This document shows, in pieces, positions 53,588-62,239 of a DNA stretch of 64,000 bases. The stretch is from Roseobacter denitrificans OCh 114 (GTDB lineage Bacteria > Pseudomonadota > Alphaproteobacteria > Rhodobacterales > Rhodobacteraceae). Position 1 is the first letter of the stretch, and each line of letters opens with the position of its first letter. Position numbers and translations under genes: made by a program. The DNA is taken from NCBI RefSeq assembly GCF_000014045.1, contig NC_008209.1:1697001-1761000 (forward strand), written 5' to 3'. The notes beneath the pieces are model-generated. The model did no database searches, was not told the origin of the DNA, and saw only the letters and a list, made by a program, of their open reading frames with translations.

Positions 53588-53617
53588 AAAACCGCGCCCG
53601 TGCCGGCGCGGTTTTTT
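53588..53617. terminator. Bidirectional terminator between carD and cobS
   Basis: AAAACCGCGCC (53588-53598) pairs perfectly with GGCGCGGTTTT (53605-53615), loop 6 bases, followed by more T. It serves carD on the plus strand. On the minus strand it can serve cobS, whose stop lies at its edge. Confidence 0.88.
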
Positions 53618-54378
53618 CATGGGGTGGCCACAATGAAGGTGAGCAAGACCAGCAATTCGGTGATCACCTGCGTGGCCCCGAGGACATCTCCTGTATGGCC
53701 ACCGATTTTGTGTTGCGTGAGTTTTATGGCCCCGAAAACAAGGCCCGCACCAAGCGCCAGCGCGACAAGGACGACAGGCCCTGACAGAACCGCACCCAGC
53801 AAGACCGCAATGCACAGGCCCGCGAACACATGTGGCATTGCCGGTCGACCGACGCTGTGCGACAGCCCATCGCCACGCGCATGTGGGACATGGCGCATGA
53901 TCACGGGCATCGCGGCGCGTGACAAACAAGCGGCGACGATCACCGGGGCTATCCCCGCAGGCAGCAGAACCGCAAGAGCAGCCCATCGCAGCCCGCTTGT
54001 CACGATCAGTGACAGGGTGCCATAGGTTCCGATCTGGCTGTCTTTCATGATCTCAAGGCGGCGGTCGCGATCAAACCCGCCCCAAAAACCGTCTGCCGTG
54101 TCGGCGAGGCCATCTTCGTGCATGGCGCCCGTGCTCAGCATCAAAGCTGCGAGTGTCAAACCGGCGGCGATGCCTACAGGCAGCCCGGCCCACAGGGCCG
54201 CGGCGCCGACGCCCCCTGCGATCAGACCCAGCGTTGCCCCGACAAGCGGATAAGCCCAGACACTGCGCGCACTTCGCTCAAATGCAGCGGCCGGCAGAGC
54301 GGGCATGGGCAGGCGTGACAGCAGACAAAAGGCGACCCCGATCTCGCGCACGAAAGACGGGATCATGTCGGTTTTCAT
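53617..54378 (-). CDS. cobS: Adenosylcobinamide-GDP ribazoletransferase (cobalamin synthase) CobS
   Basis: The 253-residue integral membrane enzyme joins adenosylcobinamide-GDP with alpha-ribazole (phosphate) at the end of cobalamin assembly. The signature [21 protein letters not shown] spans about residues 81-101, followed by SQIGTYG and several hydrophobic helices. It is divergent from cobT, which supplies alpha-ribazole phosphate; the 81-base gap carries a perfect inverted repeat. ATG 54378 has GAGG upstream. Confidence 0.95.
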   Translation of the reverse strand: MKTDMIPSFVREIGVAFCLLSRLPMPALPAAAFERSARSVWAYPLVGATLGLIAGGVGAAALWAGLPVGIAAGLTLAALMLSTGAMHEDGLADTADGFWGGFDRDRRLEIMKDSQIGTYGTLSLIVTSGLRWAALAVLLPAGIAPVIVAACLSRAAMPVIMRHVPHARGDGLSHSVGRPAMPHVFAGLCIAVLLGAVLSGPVVLVALALGAGLVFGAIKLTQHKIGGHTGDVLGATQVITELLVLLTFIVATP

Positions 54379-54406
54379 GCGCCTGCGGCCTCTTCACATC
54401 TTGCTG

Positions 54407-54437
54407 GTTGCGTCCCTTGGGGTAAAGAGGACGCAAC
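54407..54437. promoter_or_regulatory. 9-bp inverted repeat between divergent cobS and cobT
   Basis: GTTGCGTCC (54407-54415) and GGACGCAAC (54429-54437) are perfect inverted repeats with a 13-base spacer. The site lies 29 bases upstream of cobS and 22 bases upstream of cobT and could be a shared operator or an mRNA hairpin. No cobalamin riboswitch elements are seen. Confidence 0.45.
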
Positions 54438-54459
54438 AATCATGCAACGGGGTTCTCTG

Positions 54460-55473
54460 ATGACGGCTGCTTTTTCCACCCTTGATGAGGTCCGCGATAT
54501 CCTGCGTGCGCTCCCCGAAAGTGATGCTGAGAGCATTGACGATGCGGCTGCGCGTAATGGGCAGTTGACCAAACCCCCCGGTGCCTTGGGCCGTCTGGAA
54601 GCTCTGGCGATCTGGTATGCAGGCTGGCGCGGCGTTGCGACGCCACGCATTGAGACCCCGCAGATCATCGTTTTTGCGGGCAACCATGGGATCGCTGCGC
54701 AAGGTGTGTCGGCCTTTCCGGCGGAAGTGACGGCGCAGATGGTGCTGAATTTCCAGCATGGCGGGGCGGCGATCAATCAGTTGGCGGCGACATTCGGCGC
54801 CAAGCTGGACGTGCACGCGCTGGCACTTGAGCAACCCACGGCGGATTTCACTCAAGCCCCCGCGATGTCGGAGGCTGAGGTGATCGACGCGCTCCATACG
54901 GGTTGGCAGGCGGTCGATGCGGCGGCGGATGTCCTGATCGTCGGAGAGATGGGGATCGGCAACACGACCTGCGCCGCTGCCCTTGCCGCTGCCTGTTTCG
55001 GGGGCGCACCTGCCGACTGGGTGGGGCGCGGCACGGGGGTCGATGACGCGGGTCTGGCCATCAAGCAGCGGGTTGTGGCCGAAGGTCTGGCGCGGCACGC
55101 AACGGTGCATGACGGTCTGGAGAAGCTGCGCTGTCTGGGCGGGCGTGAAGTTGCCGCAATGGCGGGTGCCATCCTGCGGGCGCGTGTGCTGCGGATCCCG
55201 GTGCTGCTGGATGGGTTCATCTGCTGCGCGGCGGCGGGCAGTTTGATGCATACGGCACCGGATGCGCTGGAACATTGCGTGGCGGGGCATTTGAGCGCCG
55301 AAGGGTCACACGACCGGCTGTTGCAGGCCATCGGGAAACCGCCCTTGCTCTCCCTGGGCCTTCGCCTTGGGGAGGCCTCTGGCGCGGCTTTGTCCCTGGC
55401 GGTGCTGCAAGGGGCCGTTGCCTGCCTCAGCGGCATGGCAACCTTTGCCGAAGCAGGCGTTGCCGACGGATGA
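54460..55473 (+). CDS. cobT: Nicotinate-nucleotide--dimethylbenzimidazole phosphoribosyltransferase CobT
   Basis: The 337-residue enzyme makes alpha-ribazole phosphate from dimethylbenzimidazole and nicotinate mononucleotide, for the lower ligand of B12. Family motifs are [14 protein letters not shown] near residue 36, [16 protein letters not shown] near 72, [14 protein letters not shown] near 162 and GFICCAAAG near 250. I chose ATG 54460 ([10 protein letters not shown]), the usual start in the family; an in-frame ATG at 54442 is possible. The end is 14 bases from the convergent antiporter gene. Confidence 0.95.
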   Translation: MTAAFSTLDEVRDILRALPESDAESIDDAAARNGQLTKPPGALGRLEALAIWYAGWRGVATPRIETPQIIVFAGNHGIAAQGVSAFPAEVTAQMVLNFQHGGAAINQLAATFGAKLDVHALALEQPTADFTQAPAMSEAEVIDALHTGWQAVDAAADVLIVGEMGIGNTTCAAALAAACFGGAPADWVGRGTGVDDAGLAIKQRVVAEGLARHATVHDGLEKLRCLGGREVAAMAGAILRARVLRIPVLLDGFICCAAAGSLMHTAPDALEHCVAGHLSAEGSHDRLLQAIGKPPLLSLGLRLGEASGAALSLAVLQGAVACLSGMATFAEAGVADG

Positions 55474-55487
55474 GCCGGGCTGAGGGC

Positions 55488-57371
55488 TCAACCGTCGGTG
55501 TTTTTTGCGGAGATTGAGCGGCTTAAAATGGCAGTTTCCAACTCCTTTTGCAGCTCTTTGGCCCGCGCGACATAGGCGGGGTTCTGACTGGCGGGCCGCG
55601 ACGGGTCCCAAAGATCGGCCAGCTGCCGTATCGTTTTGCGGTCGTGATGGTAGAATACACGCTCTGCTTCGGCGGCTTCGAACTCGCTCAAGCCCACGTT
55701 TTCAAGCACATACCGGCCTGCGCGCAGGGAGCTGTCGAACATTTCACGCACAATGTCGCTGGCCCCGGCCTGAAACAGGCGATAGACGAATGTGCGGTCC
55801 CGGGCGCGCGCGATGATGTGCAAATCCGGCCGGATACTGCGGGCGTATTTCACCAGTTTTATTGACGCCTCAGGATCATCCAGCGCCACAACCAGCACCT
55901 TGGCACTGTCGATCCCGGCAGCGCGCAGAATATCGGGCCGGTTGGGGTCCCCCAGAAACCCTTTGTATCCAAAGCGGCGCATGACGGCGATGGTTTCCAT
56001 ATCCTGATCGAGGACGACGGTTTTGAATCCGTTCGCCTGCACCAATCGGTTGACGATCTGCCCAAAGCGCCCGACACCCGCGATGATGACGGGGCCTTGT
56101 TCATCGATTTCATCGTCGGGATGCTGCTCGACCTGTTCTTCCATGCGGCGCGACAGGACATCATAGATGATAAAGAGCAGCGGCGTGATCAGCATCGACA
56201 GTGCGATGACCAGCAACAGCGTTTCGGCAATCTCAAGCGGGATGACGTTTTGCTGCACCGAAAAAGAAGTCAGAACAAAGCCGAATTCGCCCGCCTGTGC
56301 GAGGCCAAGGGCAAAGAGCCACTGGTCGCGCCCCTTCAGCTTGAACGCCCAGCCGAGAACAAACAGGATCAGACCTTTGACGATAATGACCAGCAGCGCC
56401 ATGGAAAGGATGGCTGGCGTGTTGTCAAAAAGCAGCGGGAAGTTGATCCCCGCGCCAACCGTGATGAAAAACAGCCCCAGCAGCAGACCTTTGAAGGGTT
56501 CAAGATCGCTCTCAAGCTCATGGCGGAATTCGGAATTCGCCAGAACCACACCCGCCAGAAAGGCACCAAGTGCAGGGGACAGGCCCACAAGCGTCATCAG
56601 AAATGAAATCCCCACGACAATCAGGAGCGCGAGCGCTGTATACATCTCGCGCAGGCGCGCGGCGTGGATAAAGCGAAAGAGGGGCCGCGTCAGGTAGACA
56701 CCCGCAAAGATGACGGCGGCAATGGCGCCGATCGTCACCAGCGTGACACCCCAGGCGGGCAAGCCGTCAACCAGAGACAGGGAATGATGTGCATCCCCGC
56801 CGGCATGGCTGGTTGCGGTCACTATGATCGAGCCATCCTGCGCGATCTGCAGGGGGATCGTGACGACGAGCAGGGGCAAAAAGGCCAGCATGGGAATGAC
56901 CGCGATATCCTGTGCCAACAGCACGGAGAACACGTTGCGGCCCCCATTCGTCTGCATCAGCCCTTTTTCGGACAGTGTTTGAAGCACAATCGCGGTTGAA
57001 CTCAGCGACAGGCTCAGCCCGATGGCCAGTGCCACGCCCCACGGCTGGTCGTAGGCCATGGCGATGCCCATGAGTGCGAGCGTACTCAGCGCCACTTGCA
57101 ATCCCCCAAGGCCAAGCAACCGGTTGCGCATGTCCCACAGGGCGCGCGGTTCAAGTTCGAGACCGATCAGAAACAGCATGACGACGACGCCGAACTCGGC
57201 AAAATGCTGCAAGTCCTGCGTTTCGGCGCCCACCAGCCCGAGCACCGGGCCGATGATGATGCCTGCCGCAATGTACCCCAGCACCGAACCCAGGCCCAGG
57301 CGGGCCGCAATTGGAACGGCAATCACGGCGGCGGCCAGATAGATGGACGCCTGATAAAGGAAGCCTTCCAT
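55488..57371 (-). CDS. CPA2 monovalent cation:proton antiporter with TrkA-N domain (Kef-type)
   Basis: A 627-residue inner-membrane protein with about twelve spans in the first 380 residues (FLIGLELEPRALW near 70 and SLSSTAIVLQTLSEKG near 120 are typical of KefB/KefC) and a cytoplasmic RCK domain (VIIAGVGRFGQIVNRLVQANG near 410, ending in a Rossmann Asp). These proteins expel potassium in exchange for protons, often in response to glutathione adducts. No KefF/KefG ancillary subunit lies next to it. It reads towards cobT and is followed upstream by the AsnC regulator on the same strand, 22 bases apart. Confidence 0.9.
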   Translation of the reverse strand: MEGFLYQASIYLAAAVIAVPIAARLGLGSVLGYIAAGIIIGPVLGLVGAETQDLQHFAEFGVVVMLFLIGLELEPRALWDMRNRLLGLGGLQVALSTLALMGIAMAYDQPWGVALAIGLSLSLSSTAIVLQTLSEKGLMQTNGGRNVFSVLLAQDIAVIPMLAFLPLLVVTIPLQIAQDGSIIVTATSHAGGDAHHSLSLVDGLPAWGVTLVTIGAIAAVIFAGVYLTRPLFRFIHAARLREMYTALALLIVVGISFLMTLVGLSPALGAFLAGVVLANSEFRHELESDLEPFKGLLLGLFFITVGAGINFPLLFDNTPAILSMALLVIIVKGLILFVLGWAFKLKGRDQWLFALGLAQAGEFGFVLTSFSVQQNVIPLEIAETLLLVIALSMLITPLLFIIYDVLSRRMEEQVEQHPDDEIDEQGPVIIAGVGRFGQIVNRLVQANGFKTVVLDQDMETIAVMRRFGYKGFLGDPNRPDILRAAGIDSAKVLVVALDDPEASIKLVKYARSIRPDLHIIARARDRTFVYRLFQAGASDIVREMFDSSLRAGRYVLENVGLSEFEAAEAERVFYHHDRKTIRQLADLWDPSRPASQNPAYVARAKELQKELETAILSRSISAKNTDG

Positions 57372-57393
57372 TGCGTTTACGTCTCCCGTCCGG

Positions 57394-57849
57394 TCACATG
57401 GGCAGCGGACCGTCGGTCTTCAACTGATCCATTACGATTTGGCTGTGCACGCGTGCAATTGTAGGGTGAAATAGTAAAACATCCTGTATCAAATGATTGA
57501 AATCGGGCAAATCGGCGCAATAAACGCGCAAAAGATAGTCGGCGTCCCCGGTCATTGTCCATGCGTCAACGATCTGAGGGGTCGTGTTGATCAGCCGCGC
57601 AAATGCATTGGCCTGTTCCGCACCATGGCTGGCAAGGTGCACCTGCACGAACCCTTGCACCGCAAGACCCAGTCGCCGTGGATCCAGGCGCGCAACATAG
57701 GATTTGATGTATCCTTCGCTTTCCAGCCGTTGACGGCGTCGGCCCGCCTGACTGTTGGACAGATGCAACAAATCCCCCAGTTGCTGCGCCGTCAACTGCG
57801 CGTCGCGCTGCAAGGCAGCCAAGAGTTTCAAATCAATGCTGTCCAGCAT
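57394..57849 (-). CDS. Lrp/AsnC-family transcriptional regulator
   Basis: The 151-residue regulator has an N-terminal winged helix-turn-helix (LDSIDLKLLAALQRDAQLT; LGDLLHLSNSQAGRRRQRLE near residue 25) and a C-terminal RAM ligand-binding domain (AWTMTGDADYLLRVY near 105). Divergent from hppD, so it most likely senses an aromatic amino acid or its keto acid and controls tyrosine degradation. ATG 57849 has GGAGG 9 bases upstream; an ATG 18 bases earlier is less likely. It may be cotranscribed with the antiporter. Confidence 0.92.
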   Translation of the reverse strand: MLDSIDLKLLAALQRDAQLTAQQLGDLLHLSNSQAGRRRQRLESEGYIKSYVARLDPRRLGLAVQGFVQVHLASHGAEQANAFARLINTTPQIVDAWTMTGDADYLLRVYCADLPDFNHLIQDVLLFHPTIARVHSQIVMDQLKTDGPLPM

Positions 57850-57925
57850 GATGCACAACCTCCGCATAAGTTGGCCCTATGATGCGGTGTTCTTGCAAAA
57901 ATAGCGAGTGCGACCCTGAAATTCG

Positions 57926-57938
57926 CGCAATCATTGCG
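57926..57938. promoter_or_regulatory. Perfect palindrome in the regulator-hppD gap
   Basis: CGCAAT-C-ATTGCG is a perfect 13-base palindrome in the 156-base gap between the divergent AsnC-type gene and hppD. It is the best candidate for the binding site of that regulator. Further TTGC/GCAA half-sites are nearby. Confidence 0.5.
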
Positions 57939-58005
57939 GCAAGAAACTGCTAAATTTTGCCTTCATAGGCGTAATCATGCGCAAAATCCGCAAGGAGAAC
58001 TGGAA

Positions 58006-59100
58006 ATGGGTCCTTTCCCGCACAATGCCCCGAAATCGCAGATCACGGAGGAAAACCCGGTAGGCACAGATGGGTTTGAGTTTGTGGAATTTTCGCACCC
58101 TGAGCCCGAGGCGCTGCGCAGACTTTTTGCGCAGATGGGATATCGCCATGTAGCGACGCATAAGACGCGTCAGATCGAGCTTTGGCAGCAAGGCGACATT
58201 ACCTACGTGCTGAACGCGGACCCGGACAGTTTCGCCGCCGGCTTTGTTCAGGATCACGGACCCTGTGCGCCGTCCATGGGCTGGCGCGTGGCGGATGCGC
58301 AGGTGGCGTTTGATCATGCGGTTTCCAAAGGGGCCGTGCCTTATGAGGGCAGTGGCAAGGTGCTGGATGTGCCAGCGATCATCGGGATCGGTGGGTCGCT
58401 GTTGTATTTTGTCGACCAGTATCACGACACCAGCCCCTACAACGCTGAATATGATTGGCTGCAGCCTTCAAAACCGGCGGGTGTCGGGTTCTATTATCTC
58501 GATCACCTGACCCATAATGTCCACAAGGGCAATATGGATAAATGGTTCCGATTCTACCGTGATCTGTTCAATTTCCGCGAGGTTCGGTTCTTTGACATCG
58601 AAGGGAAATATACCGGCCTGCTGAGCCGGGCGCTGACGTCCCCCTGCGGGCGCATCCGTATCCCGATCAATGAAGACCGCGGCGAGACCGGGCAGATCGT
58701 CTCTTACCTCAGGAAGTATAAGGGTGAGGGCATTCAGCATATCGCCGTGGGTGCGCATGATATCTATGACAGCACCGACGCGATTGCCGTGCGGGGTGTG
58801 AAATTCATGCCCGGCCCTCCCGACAGCTATTACGCCTTGAGCCACGAGCGTGTCGCCGGCCATGAAGAGCCAATCGACCGGATGAAGGCGCACGGCATCC
58901 TCATTGATGGCGAAGGGGTCGTGGATGGTGGCGAAACCAAGATCCTGCTTCAGATCTTTTCCAAAACCGTGATCGGCCCGATCTTTTTCGAGTTCATTCA
59001 GCGCAAGGGCGACGATGGCTTTGGGGAGGGCAATTTCAAAGCGCTGTTCGAGAGCATCGAACAGGAACAGATCGCAATCGGAGAGATCGCCGCAGAATAA
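58006..59100 (+). CDS. hppD: 4-hydroxyphenylpyruvate dioxygenase
   Basis: The 364-residue non-haem iron dioxygenase converts 4-hydroxyphenylpyruvate to homogentisate in tyrosine degradation. The iron ligands are His170 (DHLTHNV), His245 (GEGIQHIAV) and Glu329 (PIFFEFIQRKGDDGFGEGNF region). ATG 58006 is preceded by AAGGAGAA. The divergent AsnC-type gene is the probable regulator. No homogentisate dioxygenase or fumarylacetoacetase gene follows in the window, so the rest of the pathway is elsewhere. Confidence 0.96.
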   Translation: MGPFPHNAPKSQITEENPVGTDGFEFVEFSHPEPEALRRLFAQMGYRHVATHKTRQIELWQQGDITYVLNADPDSFAAGFVQDHGPCAPSMGWRVADAQVAFDHAVSKGAVPYEGSGKVLDVPAIIGIGGSLLYFVDQYHDTSPYNAEYDWLQPSKPAGVGFYYLDHLTHNVHKGNMDKWFRFYRDLFNFREVRFFDIEGKYTGLLSRALTSPCGRIRIPINEDRGETGQIVSYLRKYKGEGIQHIAVGAHDIYDSTDAIAVRGVKFMPGPPDSYYALSHERVAGHEEPIDRMKAHGILIDGEGVVDGGETKILLQIFSKTVIGPIFFEFIQRKGDDGFGEGNFKALFESIEQEQIAIGEIAAE

Positions 59101-59110
59101 CGCCCCCGGG

Positions 59111-61327
59111 TCAGCCGCGCGGCATTTTCAACACGATCGCGCGGCCGCTTTTCTGATACCGCAGTTCCGCATCGCCAATGGCGGATACCCGGCCACCGTC
59201 GATGCTGTCCCCGACCTCAACCTTGCGATAGCGGCCATTGCTGAGCCGCACCAGCGCGCGTCTGCTGGAGGGTTTGCCATAGACACCGATCAGGTTGACC
59301 TTGCGCAGATTGATCGCGTTGCGCACGGTCGCTTCCTTGCTGGCCGAAGCGCTGGAGGGTATCTTTGGGGCGACCACGCGGGGCGCGACACTGGCGGCCG
59401 AGGCGGTTGTGACCGCCGAAGCTCTGGGTGCAGGCGTTGCGCTCTGGATTTTTGCAACGGTAGCACTGAAATCCCTTGGCCGGACATCCGGTCGCAACGA
59501 CGCGGCGACTGCCCGTGCGGTGGCGCCGTCAAAATCTTCGGTGGATTGCTGTGTGATCAGGGCCTGCCCACCCGCATTGTCCAGCGACACGAGACTTGCG
59601 GCGGCCAGTGCGTTCTCCTGTGCGGACTGGGGCCGCAGCTGTGGTCTGTATTCTCCGAGTTCCTCGCGTGTCAGGCCGCTATAGGTCGCGCGTTCCGTCG
59701 TTTCGATCAGATCCGTGGGGCGGACCTGTGGGCGGAAACTGGCCAGTCGCAACCGTGTTGCGAGGTCCTCGCCGGGGTCTTCGACACGCAACAGGTTTGA
59801 AGGCTGGCGCACCGCAGGGGCCCCTGCAAAGATACGGATGCCATCGGGGTTCATGCTGCCTTCGGGTGTGGCAATCACCATGCCGTTTTCATCCAGATCG
59901 AACGTCGTGCCGGCAGGCGCGGGGGACGCGGGCGCGAGGAAACTCTGATCACTGGGCGATCCGCCAAGCGCGGGCAGGGCGACCGCGTCAAAGTTCGGAT
60001 TAATCGGGTCGATGCTGGTGATATACAGGTCTTCGAGACCGACGAGCGGAGGCGGGCTTGGCACCTCGGGGGCAAGGGGCCAGATGCCGCTGTCCGCATA
60101 ATCCGCGCGCAATTGGTCTTCGGTAAGGGCGGGAGCCGGCGTTGGGGCGGGGGCCGGCGGAAGGGCAGGCGCCACATCTGTTTCATCGGCAGCGCGCAGC
60201 GCATCCAGAACGGCGGCATCTTCATCCGTGAGGTCGCGGTTCAGCGAGGCGAGGCTAACACTGCTTTCGGGTTGTTCGAGCTTTTCTTCGGCAAGGGGGG
60301 CCTGTTCCACAATCGGTGTGGTGAACTGCGCGGTCGGCTTTGGCGTGGAGAGGCGTGCAATCAATGTGCTGAGGCCGCCGCCAAACGCACCACTGGAAAA
60401 GGCGGCGAAACCGGCAAAGAGCACAACAAAAACCGCAACAAGAAGGCCGACAGAACCAAAACGGTTTGACAGCCTGTTACCGCTTCTTGCACCAAATACT
60501 GTCAAACGCTCCGCTTCGTTGTTCGGTTTTCTCACGGCTGTAGGGCGCGGTTGTACGGACGCAGGCTTCTTGGGCTGGGGTGCGTCGAAGGATGCGGGGG
60601 GCTCGGCAAACCCGGGCGAAACACTGGCCTCGCCCTGGACAAACCCCGCCGTGACACTCGGGTCAGGAGGGTCGGTGCGAAAGGTCGGCACCGTGCGACG
60701 GCTGACAAAGCTCGGCCCCGGTGTCGGTGTATCAACGACATCCGGGATCTCGGCCATGGTGTCCGGGACGATTTGCGGTGGGGTTTCCACGATGTGGATG
60801 ACTGCCTCGTCCCGCGCGACATCTTGCCCCGGTTCAAGCAGCCTCTGCGCGGCGTTGGTCAGACCGAAAAACGGCTCTCGCTGAAAACTGTCGACGATCG
60901 GGATGGCCACGAAACTGACCGGAGCAAAGCCATGTTCGATGGCAAAGGCTTCGGCTTCTTTCAGGGTTTCGCGGGCAACGGCGGCGATCTGCGTGGTATC
61001 ACCGTCCGCTTCCACATCAATGATGAGTTCTGAAACCGCGTATGGCGTCGCCCCTTCCAGCGCACGATCTGCCGCGCTGCGCCTTTCCGCATCCTCCAGT
61101 CCCGGCGTTTCAATGGCCATATAGCGGATCTGATCATTGGGGATGACGAGCTTGCAGAGCAATTCGCCGCTGATCAGTGCTGAGGCTCTGCGCTGCAGGC
61201 CCGCGAGATCTTCGCCCAGGCTCTCGGAGGCCGGGTCCGCTTCGCCAATGCTGCGCCAGCCCGCTGCCGTGCGATGCAGCAGAAGGATACCGTCGTGGGA
61301 CAGGGACAATGCAAAATTCGGTCTCAT
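59111..61327 (-). CDS. Large single-span protein with GspL/PilM-like N-terminus and GspC/PilP-like C-terminus
   Basis: The 738-residue protein begins with a cytoplasmic domain (1-155) with an actin-like-fold look (MRPNFALSLSHDGILLLHR; CKLVIPNDQIRYMAIETPG), similar to the N-terminal part of GspL and PilM. A Pro/Thr-rich linker follows, then a single span (about 291-312), a long Pro/Ala-rich periplasmic region, and a C-terminal beta domain (about 663-738: VNLIGVYGKPSSRRALVRL, VGDSIDGGRVSAIG), similar to the homology region of GspC and PilP. No other type II secretion or type IV pilus gene is near. The similarities are from reading motifs, not a profile search. It is convergent with hppD, 10 bases between stops. 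Confidence 0.6.
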   Translation of the reverse strand: MRPNFALSLSHDGILLLHRTAAGWRSIGEADPASESLGEDLAGLQRRASALISGELLCKLVIPNDQIRYMAIETPGLEDAERRSAADRALEGATPYAVSELIIDVEADGDTTQIAAVARETLKEAEAFAIEHGFAPVSFVAIPIVDSFQREPFFGLTNAAQRLLEPGQDVARDEAVIHIVETPPQIVPDTMAEIPDVVDTPTPGPSFVSRRTVPTFRTDPPDPSVTAGFVQGEASVSPGFAEPPASFDAPQPKKPASVQPRPTAVRKPNNEAERLTVFGARSGNRLSNRFGSVGLLVAVFVVLFAGFAAFSSGAFGGGLSTLIARLSTPKPTAQFTTPIVEQAPLAEEKLEQPESSVSLASLNRDLTDEDAAVLDALRAADETDVAPALPPAPAPTPAPALTEDQLRADYADSGIWPLAPEVPSPPPLVGLEDLYITSIDPINPNFDAVALPALGGSPSDQSFLAPASPAPAGTTFDLDENGMVIATPEGSMNPDGIRIFAGAPAVRQPSNLLRVEDPGEDLATRLRLASFRPQVRPTDLIETTERATYSGLTREELGEYRPQLRPQSAQENALAAASLVSLDNAGGQALITQQSTEDFDGATARAVAASLRPDVRPRDFSATVAKIQSATPAPRASAVTTASAASVAPRVVAPKIPSSASASKEATVRNAINLRKVNLIGVYGKPSSRRALVRLSNGRYRKVEVGDSIDGGRVSAIGDAELRYQKSGRAIVLKMPRG

Positions 61328-61486
61328 GGCGTGCGTGTTACCTGAAAAAGGAGTTGGCCTGTAGTCACGGGACGACATTTACCATGATAAAGCAGGTCTT
61401 TGCCGAGGGAAAGTAAAACGGTGCACGCTCTTGTCATATGGCGACGGTAGGGTCATGTTTTTCGCAGAAACAGACGGAGGCTCTGG

Positions 61487-62185
61487 ATGAAACAGTTGAT
61501 TGTTGCACTTGCGTGGATCTTGGCGACGGCCCCGCCTCTTTTGGCGGAGACGGACCGCGTCATTACCACGACGGGTCAAGGGGCTGTCGACATGGCCCCT
61601 GACATGGCGACGCTGAACGTCGGGGTGACCAATCAGGCGCCGCTGGCTGGTGATGCGTTGCGCCTGACGTCCGAAGCGGTTGCGGCCGTTCTTGCACAAC
61701 TGGGCGAGGCGGGAATTGAACCACGCGACATGCAAACGCAGGGTGTCAACCTGCGCCCCGTCTGGAACCGCAACAACCCGGATAATGAGCCCCCCCGTAT
61801 TACCGGATTCGTGGCGCAAAACGTGCTGACCATCCGCGTGCGCGACCTTGATGCGCTCGGCGGTATTCTGGATCGGGTGGTGGAGGATGGGGCCAACACC
61901 TTCAACGGATTGCAGTTTTCCGTGCAGGACCCGAAACCTGCCATGGCAAGGGCACGTCAGGATGCGGTCCGGGATGCCATCGCCAAGGCCGAGCAATTGG
62001 CCGAAGCGGCGGGCGTCGTATTGGGACCGGTGCAGACGATATCAGAAAGCGGTGGTGGCAGTCGGCCCTCGATTTTCAATATGGCCGCTGCACGGCAGGC
62101 ATCGGATGTGCCTGTTGCCGCAGGGGAAGTCAGCCTGACGTCGCAGGTGTCCATGGTGTTCCGGATACTGGACGAAAACGGTTGA
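61487..62185 (+). CDS. Exported SIMPL-domain (DUF541) protein
   Basis: The 232-residue protein has a signal peptide (about 1-20, ending PLLAETD) and a SIMPL/DUF541 domain: ITTTGQGAVDMAPDMATLNVGV near residue 26, the NGLQFSVQDPKPAMARARQDAV block near 140 and the C-terminal VSLTSQVSMVFRI. Members assemble into periplasmic or outer-membrane ring oligomers; their function is poorly understood. A GACGGAGG ribosome site precedes the ATG. It is divergent from the GspL/GspC-like gene and followed by a terminator hairpin for the convergent gene. Confidence 0.88.
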   Translation: MKQLIVALAWILATAPPLLAETDRVITTTGQGAVDMAPDMATLNVGVTNQAPLAGDALRLTSEAVAAVLAQLGEAGIEPRDMQTQGVNLRPVWNRNNPDNEPPRITGFVAQNVLTIRVRDLDALGGILDRVVEDGANTFNGLQFSVQDPKPAMARARQDAVRDAIAKAEQLAEAAGVVLGPVQTISESGGGSRPSIFNMAAARQASDVPVAAGEVSLTSQVSMVFRILDENG

Positions 62186-62190
62186 GGATA

Positions 62191-62221
62191 AAAAGAAAGG
62201 GCCGCGCGCGGCCGCCCTTTC
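62191..62221 (-). terminator. Terminator hairpin for metY
   Basis: GAAAGGGC at 62195 and GCCCTTTC ending at 62221 form an 8-bp stem with a GC-rich interior. Read leftward the stem is followed by TTTTT, after the metY stop. The interior can also fold, making the hairpin very stable. Confidence 0.75.
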
Positions 62222-62239
62222 CCGGCAAATTCATGCTTT

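Noticed and set aside
54379-54459. Cobalamin riboswitch between cobS and cobT
   Set aside because: The gap is only 81 bases and lacks the B12-box (GCCACTG-like) sequence.
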